From the NCBI GenBank assembly GCA_008501545.1, contig QQUM01000197.1, forward strand, positions 1 to 5,262: DNA of 5,262 bases. Reading direction: 5' to 3'. The stretch comes from Calditrichota bacterium. GTDB lineage: Bacteria > Zhuqueibacterota > Zhuqueibacteria > Zhuqueibacterales > Geothermadaptataceae. This document shows, in pieces, positions 1 through 4,814 of this stretch. The notes beneath the pieces are model-generated. The model did not search any database and was not told the DNA's origin. It saw nothing but the letters and a program-made list of their open reading frames with translations. How positions within the stretch are numbered: the first letter of the stretch is position 1; the number at the start of each line of letters is the position of its first letter. Both the position numbers and the translations under genes were made by a program.

Positions 1-136
1 TTATATGGAGTGGTTTATTTGCATCTGTCGATGTTTCAAATGGAAGTGCAGCACGATTTAAACTGGAAATGGTTGCAATCAGGCACAGGAGTGTGATACC
101 AAGTGGCAGGACAATATGTTTAATGGGAGTTTTCAT
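1..136 (-). CDS. N-terminal fragment of an exported or membrane-anchored protein (cut by left edge)
   Basis: I do not recognise the family. Reading the minus strand from ATG at 136-134 gives 45 codons open to the window edge, beginning MKTPIKHIVLPLGITLLC. Two lysines at positions 2 and 6 precede a hydrophobic stretch at about residues 8-23, followed by a polar segment (SSLNRAALPFETSTD). This is the layout of a signal peptide or a single N-terminal anchor, so the product probably works outside the cytoplasm. There is no lipobox cysteine after the hydrophobic core, so a lipoprotein is unlikely. Upstream in frame there is a stop codon (TAA) and no other ATG, which fixes this start, although the ribosome binding site is weak (an AAAAG stretch close to the ATG). 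It lies downstream of the ferredoxin terminator, so it probably has its own promoter. The function cannot be judged from 45 residues. Confidence 0.6.
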   Translation of the reverse strand, partial: MKTPIKHIVLPLGITLLCLIATISSLNRAALPFETSTDANKPLHI

Positions 137-219
137 ATCTTTTCGTAAAAAAGATTGGCAGACCCACAGGCATCGTTAACTTAAAACGACAGCGGCGAAC
201 AGGATACGAATCCAGTCTG

Positions 220-260
220 AAAAAAGGAAAGTTTGCACGGGTGTTTTATGCAAACTTTCC
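220..260 (-). terminator. Intrinsic terminator of the ferredoxin gene
   Basis: On the minus strand a perfect 12-bp stem (GGAAAGTTTGCA at 249-260 pairing with TGCAAACTTTCC at 226-237) encloses an 11-base loop and runs straight into six T residues (220-225). It starts 29 bases after the ferredoxin stop codon. This is a textbook rho-independent terminator and separates the ferredoxin from the partial gene to the left. Confidence 0.9.
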
Positions 261-289
261 ATAAATATTCCACGATCAATGGGTTGGCA

Positions 290-568
290 TTACTGCTCAA
301 CACCGAACGCTTTATAATTGAAGTTGATATAATCTTCCCATTGTTCCGGCACTTCATCTTCCGGAAAAATTGCTTCGACGGGGCATTCCGGTTCGCAGGC
401 ACCACAATCGATGCATTCTTCAGGATGGATATACAACATCGCTTTATAAGCTTCATCGCCTTCACTCAATTGGGTATCTTCAACTTCATAGATACAATCG
501 ACAGGACACACATCAACGCATGCACGGTCTCTGACATCGACACAGGGTTGGGCAATAATATACGCCAT
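290..568 (-). CDS. 7Fe-type ([3Fe-4S][4Fe-4S]) ferredoxin
   Basis: A 92-residue soluble, acidic electron carrier of the bacterial 7Fe ferredoxin family. The first motif has Cys9, Cys17, Cys21 and Cys25 (PC-x7-C-x3-CPVDC), with Val12 in place of a fourth cluster cysteine. The second is Cys52-x2-Cys55-x2-Cys58-x3-Cys62-Pro. By family rule Cys9/Cys17/Cys62 would hold a [3Fe-4S] cluster and Cys21/Cys52/Cys55/Cys58 a [4Fe-4S] cluster. The tail ([15 protein letters not shown]) matches the C-terminal helix seen in Thermus-type ferredoxins. The loop between the motifs, about residues 29-46, is longer and more acidic than usual. The start is supported by GGGAG six bases upstream. It lies 126 bases downstream of the tetR gene on the same strand and ends at a strong terminator, so it is either the last gene of that operon or a single-gene unit. 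The redox partner cannot be told from the sequence. Confidence 0.95.
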   Translation of the reverse strand: MAYIIAQPCVDVRDRACVDVCPVDCIYEVEDTQLSEGDEAYKAMLYIHPEECIDCGACEPECPVEAIFPEDEVPEQWEDYINFNYKAFGVEQ

Positions 569-574
569 TTTTAT

Positions 575-579
575 CTCCC
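575..579 (-). promoter_or_regulatory. Ribosome binding site of the ferredoxin gene
   Basis: GGGAG on the minus strand, six bases before the ATG at 568. It fixes the ferredoxin start and matches anti-Shine-Dalgarno pairing well. Confidence 0.8.
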
Positions 580-601
580 ATTACTTGTTTGGTACGTGTG
601 G

Positions 602-631
602 ATTCCAAAATTCAGTTTTGCTGTAAGTCAA
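602..631 (-). promoter_or_regulatory. Possible ferredoxin promoter
   Basis: On the minus strand TTGACT (626-631, five of six matches to the -35 consensus) is followed after 18 bases by TGGAAT (602-607, four of six matches to the -10). This would start transcription about 25-30 bases before the ferredoxin ATG. The -35 region overlaps ACTTACA, a half-site also present in the putative tetR operator. The -10 is weak and the spacer long, and the phylum may use a non-consensus sigma factor, so this is only a candidate. Confidence 0.3.
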
Positions 632-633
632 TC

Positions 634-650
634 CGAAAATACGCTTTTCG
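634..650. repeat. Small inverted repeat between tetR and the ferredoxin gene
   Basis: CGAAAA and TTTTCG form a perfect 6-bp inverted repeat around a 5-base loop. It is AT-rich and has no T-run on either side, so it is a poor terminator. It could be a protein binding site upstream of the candidate ferredoxin promoter, or chance. A second, weaker one (CAAAA/TTTTG, 606-620) lies nearby. Confidence 0.3.
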
Positions 651-694
651 TCACCCAGCTCTCTCCAACCGGAACCACATGATTTTGTGATTTA

Positions 695-1258
695 TTAATT
701 CAAAATTTTTAAACAACTTGCTTGCACTTCAGGCACAATATCTGCAAAATTTACTCTGATATCGCCGTTCTTCAAATAAAAAATCGTTTGTGTGATCGTT
801 CCAAGAACCATCGTTGCGGCCAGGTGCCGATCAACAGCGCGGAAAGCACCATACATCTGCCCTTGCATAATGATTTCCACTAACAGATCCATATGTTTCG
901 TCTTCTTCCGGGTCTGGCGTCGCAGCTCTGTTTGGTGGGCAGCAAAAAGAAAACTGTATTTTTTATGATCTTTTCGGGCAAAATCAAAAAGGCTGCGCAC
1001 ATAACAATCAAGACGTTCTCGCGGCGTTGTGCAAAGGGCCAATCTATCCTTTAAAAAAAGATAAAGGACCTGGCTTGTTTTTTCAAAGACCTCATTCGCC
1101 AGCTCATCCTTGCTGAGAAAATGACGATAAATTGTGCCTTCGGAAATATTCGCACGCCTGGCGATATCTTTTGTCGTCGTCGCTCGAATTCCTTTTTTCA
1201 TAAACAGGGCCAATGCGGCATGGAGAATATCATTTTTTTTTGTTGCGACCCGTGGCAC
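695..1258 (-). CDS. TetR/AcrR-family transcriptional repressor
   Basis: A 187-residue DNA-binding regulator of normal length for the family. The N-terminal three-helix DNA-binding domain spans about residues 8-55. Within it TTTKDIARRANISEGTIYRHF (27-47) is the canonical helix-turn-helix, with the recognition helix near 38-47, followed by KDELANEVFE (50-59). The remainder (about 60-187) is the helical ligand-binding/dimerisation domain, too variable to name a ligand; AAHQTELRR (106-114) lies in its middle. The start is GTG, not ATG, chosen because AAGGAG lies six bases upstream and MPRVATKKNDIL is a typical family N-terminus. A near-perfect 16-bp palindrome overlaps its likely -10 region, suggesting it represses itself. 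The downstream same-strand ferredoxin is a possible target. Codons 6-9 contain a run of nine A residues. Confidence 0.93.
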   Translation of the reverse strand: MPRVATKKNDILHAALALFMKKGIRATTTKDIARRANISEGTIYRHFLSKDELANEVFEKTSQVLYLFLKDRLALCTTPRERLDCYVRSLFDFARKDHKKYSFLFAAHQTELRRQTRKKTKHMDLLVEIIMQGQMYGAFRAVDRHLAATMVLGTITQTIFYLKNGDIRVNFADIVPEVQASCLKILN

Positions 1259-1264
1259 AGGATT

Positions 1265-1270
1265 CTCCTT
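1265..1270 (-). promoter_or_regulatory. Ribosome binding site of tetR; decides the GTG start
   Basis: AAGGAG on the minus strand, six bases before GTG at 1258-1256. It is the strongest ribosome binding site in the window and is the reason to accept the non-ATG start. Confidence 0.85.
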
Positions 1271-1274
1271 TTAT

Positions 1275-1290
1275 GTAAGTGATTACTTAC
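1275..1290. promoter_or_regulatory. Putative TetR operator
   Basis: GTAAGTGATTACTTAC is a palindrome with 6-bp perfect arms (GTAAGT/ACTTAC) and 14 of 16 positions symmetric. It lies between the probable -10 and the ribosome binding site of tetR. Size, symmetry and position fit autoregulatory operators of TetR-family repressors; binding itself is inferred. Confidence 0.65.
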
Positions 1291-1316
1291 TTTAACATTT
1301 CCAAAGTTTTTTGCAA
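1289..1316 (-). promoter_or_regulatory. Probable tetR promoter
   Basis: On the minus strand TTGCAA (1311-1316) and TAAAGT (1289-1294), each four of six matches to sigma-70 consensus, are separated by 16 bases. The -10 shares two bases with the operator palindrome, so a bound repressor would block the transcription start. The elements are weak individually; the operator position makes the assignment more credible. Confidence 0.45.
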
Positions 1317-1464
1317 GGATAAAGTTTGAAATTTTTTAATTGCTTTCGAAGCGAAATCGAGGACAAGAATATTACCTGGTAAATCAGGAAAACGTGTGCA
1401 TTTTTCATGTAATATTTTAAATTTATTCGCTCTGTTTAGAGAATGGGGTGAACTTATTCAGTGT
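1317..1464. other. Intergenic stretch with nothing recognised
   Basis: An AT-rich divergent spacer upstream of the tetR promoter. I see no open reading frame of note and no RNA gene. It holds only very short inverted repeats (for example TTACC/GGTAA near 1373 and CTCT/AGAG near 1435) that are expected by chance. A plus-strand promoter could begin near 1311 (TTGCAA, 18 bases, TTTAAT), but that would give rsmE a leader of about 270 bases and cannot be supported from sequence alone. Confidence 0.4.
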
Positions 1465-1492
1465 TTTCCGCTCGGTTTAAGTCGAGCGGAAA
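1465..1492. repeat. 10-bp GC-rich hairpin in the rsmE upstream region
   Basis: TTTCCGCTCG and CGAGCGGAAA pair perfectly around an 8-base loop (GTTTAAGT). On the plus strand the stem is followed by GAGAATTTTG, with a T-run only after a gap; on the minus strand by ACAC. It therefore does not fit a standard terminator in either direction. Possible roles are a leader structure of the rsmE transcript, an element of a small RNA, or an isolated extragenic palindrome. Confidence 0.55.
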
Positions 1493-1504
1493 GAGAATTT
1501 TGTC

Positions 1505-1582
1505 CACTAATCACACGAATATTGCGAATGGCCAATTTTTCATCTAAGTTTATTTGGACTAAAAAATTAGTGTAGATTAGTG
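1505..1582. repeat. Imperfect long inverted repeat upstream of rsmE
   Basis: The left arm CACTAATCACACGAAT (1505-1520) is the reverse complement of the right arm ATTAGTGTAGATTAGTG (1566-1582), apart from one extra base and one mismatch. The 45 bases between the arms are AT-rich and unremarkable. The right arm itself contains ATTAGTG twice at a 10-base interval. The arrangement resembles a degenerate extragenic repeat or MITE-like remnant. There is no transposase, and I could not see a second copy in this window. Confidence 0.5.
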
Positions 1583-1618
1583 AAATTGTTGGATACCATT
1601 TTTAAAAGATGAAATACA

Positions 1619-2377
1619 ATGCCGCGTAACGAATTTTTTTATATTCCTCCATTGCAGTGCGCGCTAGCGAAACACCCTCACACAGGTCAGCGACTGATTC
1701 TGAAAGATGAAGAGCACCGCCATCTTTTCAAAGTCCTGCGCCATCAAGTGGGCGACCGGGTTTTCGCCACAACTGGTGATGGCCGGACCTTCGAATGTGA
1801 AATTAACTCAATCGAAAAGCACCAGTCGATTCTCACGATCCAGAATATGACGATGGAAATGGGCGAACCCAAATTCAAGCTCACCATCGCCCAAGCCGTC
1901 CCGAAACTCAACCGCTTTGAATGGTTTCTTGAGAAAGCTGTTGAAATCGGTGCCGGGGAAATTTGGCCGATGCAAACGCAGTTCACAGAAATTTTTCCCA
2001 ACAAGATAAAGACCGAACGCTGGCAGAAAATCCTGCTCACAGCCATGAAACAATCGGGCCGTAGCCGCCTTCCTGCATTAAATGAACTCCGTTCCTTTGA
2101 TGACATTCTCGGCACAACCCAGCAGTTTGATATCACCATTATCGCCCATGCGCCGATTCCTGCGAAGGCTGCAACATGGTCAAAAACGACCACTGTGTCG
2201 AATGCTCATTCGGGTCTCCTGCTTATCGGGCCCGAGGGTGGATTCTCTGAAACCGAGCTTGAAAAAGCAATTGAATCCGGCTGTCATTTTTTGCATCTTG
2301 GATCAACTCGATTGCGCAGTGAAACCGCAGGCATCGTAGCGGCAGCATTAGTTTTAAATCAAATGGAAAACAGGTAA
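1619..2377 (+). CDS. rsmE: 16S rRNA (uracil1498-N3)-methyltransferase RsmE
   Basis: This enzyme transfers a methyl group from S-adenosylmethionine to N3 of U1498 in 16S rRNA of the small ribosomal subunit. The 252 residues match the family's usual 230-250. The N-terminal PUA-like RNA-binding domain (about 1-75) carries HRHLFKVLRHQVGD (33-46). The SPOUT methyltransferase domain (about 85-250) shows EKAVEIGA (105-112), AMKQSGRSRLP (142-152), LLIGPEGGFSETE (201-213) and LGSTRLRSETAGIVAAALV (228-246), which form the knotted cofactor site. The AMKQS form is the one I associate with Bacteroidota-like RsmE rather than the proteobacterial EQ-G-R form. The start at ATG 1619 begins the conserved N-terminus but lacks a clear Shine-Dalgarno; an overlapping 6-codon frame (1609-1629) precedes it. 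The stop lies 4 bases before the CotH-family gene, so the two are probably cotranscribed. No convincing promoter was found directly upstream. Confidence 0.96.
   Translation: MPRNEFFYIPPLQCALAKHPHTGQRLILKDEEHRHLFKVLRHQVGDRVFATTGDGRTFECEINSIEKHQSILTIQNMTMEMGEPKFKLTIAQAVPKLNRFEWFLEKAVEIGAGEIWPMQTQFTEIFPNKIKTERWQKILLTAMKQSGRSRLPALNELRSFDDILGTTQQFDITIIAHAPIPAKAATWSKTTTVSNAHSGLLLIGPEGGFSETELEKAIESGCHFLHLGSTRLRSETAGIVAAALVLNQMENR
2365..2374 (+). promoter_or_regulatory. Ribosome binding site of the CotH-family gene, inside rsmE
   Basis: GGAAAACAGG lies within the last codons of rsmE, its final AGG seven bases before ATG 2382. Because the site is covered by ribosomes finishing rsmE, translation of the two genes is likely coupled. 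Confidence 0.55.
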
Positions 2378-2381
2378 ATTT

Positions 2382-4766
2382 ATGAAAAATAGATATCTCC
2401 AACTGTTGATCATTGCCGGAAGTTTCTTCTTTTTACTCCTTCTGAATACCCCATCAGCTGCACAAAATCGTTATTTCGAAGAAAGCGAAAAAATATTCGC
2501 GGCAGCCGGTGTCGCTGAAATTCGTATTCAGATTCGACCGGACTACCTCGCTTACATTCTCGCAGAAGAAAATGAAGACAGCGACAGCCTGTTCACTGCA
2601 ACAATGCTTTTCAAGAATAATGAAATAACCGGGGATACATTAGAAAATGTCGGCTTCCGATTGCGCGGGAACACCTCCCGCGGCTCGCACAAACGATCCT
2701 TCAAGGTCGATATCAACGAATTTGTTAAAGGCCGTGATTTTTACGGTCTCGAAAAACTCAATATTAACGGCGAGCACAACGATCCTTCCATTTTGCGTTC
2801 AATGATCAGCTGGAAATTGTTTGAACTGGCAGAGATTCCTGCAAGCCGAAGCACCTATGCCGCATTGTTTATCAACAACAATTATTACGGGCTTTATGTG
2901 CTGGTCGAACACATCGACGATGAATTTGTAAAAGCGCGCTTCGATGGGCCTATGGGCAATCTATACAAATGTTTGTGGCCGGCAGATCTGACAATTCCGG
3001 ACCAAAACAATTATAAGGAAGTGAGCGGTGGCCGTCGTACGTATGATCTCAAAACCAACAAGGCCGCTGACGACTACAGCGATCTGAAAAACTTCATTGA
3101 ATTCATCAATTACGCGGACGATCGGACGTTCGCGCAACGCATCGAAGAAGTTTTTAATGTCCCCATGTTTATGCGATTTCTTGCCCTCAACACATTGGTC
3201 GGTATGTGGGACGATTACTGGTTCAACAAAAACAATTTCTACGTTTACCACAACCTGCGCTCGGATAAGTTTGAATTTATCCCTTACGATTACGACAATA
3301 CCTACGGTATTGACTGGTTCAATATCGACTGGGCTGCGCGAAATATTTATGAATTTGGCAACGAGCGTGAGCCACGTCCTCTCGTCACACGCCTTCTGGC
3401 GATCCCGGCGTATAAAAACCTGTATTCGCACTCGATCGATGAATTTATCAATGGCATTTTTCGAAAAGCCGATCAAGCAATCTATTTGGAATCCTGGCAT
3501 ACTGAAGCAAGGCTGTTCGTGCAGATCGATCCTTTTTATTCACTGCCACCGTATAATTTTACCTACAACGGCGATTGGGAGAACGCGCTGACGGCCGCTT
3601 CCGGCAGGCATGTAAAATATGGAATTTACGATTATATTGATCGCCGTATTGCGACGGCACGAAGCCAGTTGCGTACCGGCCCGCTGCCACTGCAGATTCT
3701 CGATTTGACGGTTTCCAATGAATTCCCGGTCATCGGTGAACAGGTTAAAATAAGCTGCACAGTCACGAGCAACGATGCAATCGACGATGTTGAGTGTGTG
3801 TATCAAATTAACGAGGGTGTGCGTCAGGTGTTAAATCTTGCACGTGATGCCGATCAAAGTCAGGCGGGTGCGGGAGAAGTTATTTGGTCAGCTCAATTGC
3901 CTGCTTTGCAGAAAAATGAAAGTATGCGTTTTTTTTTACGTGCGAAGGGAACCGCAGGAGCCTGGAGTCTATTTCCCAAAGATGCCCCCGGCGATCCAGT
4001 GCAGCTATTCGCCACTGACGAGGACATCACCTATCCCATTGTGATTAATGAATTCATGGCCGCCAACGATTCCGCCCTAGTCGACGAAGCCGGCGAATTT
4101 GACGACTGGCTTGAGCTGTACAATCCGGCAGACAGCAGCGTGAATTTATCCGGTATGTTCCTTTCCGACAATCCGGAGAACCACACAAAATGGATGCTGC
4201 CGGATACCAGCATTGAAGCCGGCGGCTTCTTGCTCATCTGGGCGGATGAAGACGGCAGCCAGGGTCCGCTGCACGCCAACTTCAAAATCAGTCGCAATGG
4301 CGAATTTCTCGGATTGTATGCACCGACAACCGAAGGGAATTTCGTGATCGACTCACTTTCCTTCGGTCCATTATGGGCGAATGTTTCGCTCGGACGTGTG
4401 GCAGATGGCGGTGACAAGTGGGATTTCTTCGAATCATCCACACCGGGCTTTTCAAACGCTACAACCGGTGTGTTTGAGAATCAGAATGCGTCGTTTACAG
4501 CGGACATTTTTCAAATTACTGCCCCATTTCCGAATCCGGCAAAGGAAAAATTTCGAGTAGGTATCCATGTGAAAACAGGTGAAAAAGTAAGACTGACGGT
4601 GCACGATATTCGCGGCAGGATGATTTCAGACAAGACTGTTTTTTCCAAAAAGAATGCAGAACAATTCGTCGAATTTGACTGCACACAGTGGGCGGTTGGG
4701 CTTTATTTTATTGTTGCAGTAACGAACGGCGAGCGCGTTGTGAAAAAGATCACCCGGTTGCGGTAA
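2382..4766 (+). CDS. Secreted CotH-family kinase-like protein with lamin-tail domain and T9SS-type C-terminal tail
   Basis: A 794-residue exported protein. Residues 1-27 form a signal peptide (hydrophobic core 7-21, cleavage probably after SAA). Residues about 44-430 are a CotH domain, the family of atypical protein kinases named after the Bacillus spore-coat protein. Its motifs are RLRGNTSRGSHKRSFKVDI (93-111, Lys108 a candidate nucleotide-binding lysine), LNINGEHNDPSILR (126-139), GLYVLVEHIDDEF (170-182), DDYWFNKNNFYVY (277-289) and PYDYDNTYG (301-309, Asp303/Asp305 candidate metal-binding residues). About 435-545 looks like an Ig-like beta domain. About 552-691 is a lamin-tail domain (INEFMAAND, DDWLELYNP, GGFLLIWAD, STPGFSN). 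Residues 714-794 form a secretion tail (PFPNP, LTVHDIRGRM, GLYFIV, ending KKITRLR) like T9SS type A sorting domains. Kinase activity and substrate are not shown; it follows rsmE by 4 bases. A nine-T tract lies at codons 516-519. Confidence 0.9.
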   Translation: MKNRYLQLLIIAGSFFFLLLLNTPSAAQNRYFEESEKIFAAAGVAEIRIQIRPDYLAYILAEENEDSDSLFTATMLFKNNEITGDTLENVGFRLRGNTSRGSHKRSFKVDINEFVKGRDFYGLEKLNINGEHNDPSILRSMISWKLFELAEIPASRSTYAALFINNNYYGLYVLVEHIDDEFVKARFDGPMGNLYKCLWPADLTIPDQNNYKEVSGGRRTYDLKTNKAADDYSDLKNFIEFINYADDRTFAQRIEEVFNVPMFMRFLALNTLVGMWDDYWFNKNNFYVYHNLRSDKFEFIPYDYDNTYGIDWFNIDWAARNIYEFGNEREPRPLVTRLLAIPAYKNLYSHSIDEFINGIFRKADQAIYLESWHTEARLFVQIDPFYSLPPYNFTYNGDWENALTAASGRHVKYGIYDYIDRRIATARSQLRTGPLPLQILDLTVSNEFPVIGEQVKISCTVTSNDAIDDVECVYQINEGVRQVLNLARDADQSQAGAGEVIWSAQLPALQKNESMRFFLRAKGTAGAWSLFPKDAPGDPVQLFATDEDITYPIVINEFMAANDSALVDEAGEFDDWLELYNPADSSVNLSGMFLSDNPENHTKWMLPDTSIEAGGFLLIWADEDGSQGPLHANFKISRNGEFLGLYAPTTEGNFVIDSLSFGPLWANVSLGRVADGGDKWDFFESSTPGFSNATTGVFENQNASFTADIFQITAPFPNPAKEKFRVGIHVKTGEKVRLTVHDIRGRMISDKTVFSKKNAEQFVEFDCTQWAVGLYFIVAVTNGERVVKKITRLR

Positions 4767-4772
4767 AACAGA

Positions 4773-4804
4773 AGTTGCCAGGGGCTTTCAAGTGCCTGGC
4801 AACT
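4773..4804. terminator. Shared hairpin terminator between convergent genes
   Basis: AGTTGCCAGG and CCTGGCAACT form a perfect 10-bp stem with a 12-base loop, 6 bases after the CotH-family stop and 10 bases after the amidase stop. On the minus strand the stem is followed by TCTGTTTT, a fair T-rich tail for the amidase transcript. The plus side lacks a T-run, so termination of the cotH transcript may be weaker. Position between two convergent stops supports a bidirectional terminator. Confidence 0.7.
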
Positions 4805-4814
4805 CTACTAAACT

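Noticed and set aside
634..650. Inverted repeat as the tetR terminator
   Set aside because: The stem is only 6 bp, mostly A/T, and has no T-run after it on the minus strand.
233..682. 149-codon plus-strand open frame across the ferredoxin region
   Set aside because: It is antisense to the ferredoxin, whose cysteine motifs are unmistakable, and it shows no recognisable domain.
1465..1492. Hairpin as a rho-independent terminator
   Set aside because: No T-run directly follows the stem on either strand and no gene ends close by.
1744..2193. 149-codon minus-strand open frame inside rsmE
   Set aside because: Antisense shadow of a clearly identified gene; no ribosome binding site or family match seen.
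2961..3500. 179-codon minus-strand open frame inside the CotH-family gene
   Set aside because: Antisense shadow of the conserved CotH domain; composition typical of a complementary frame.
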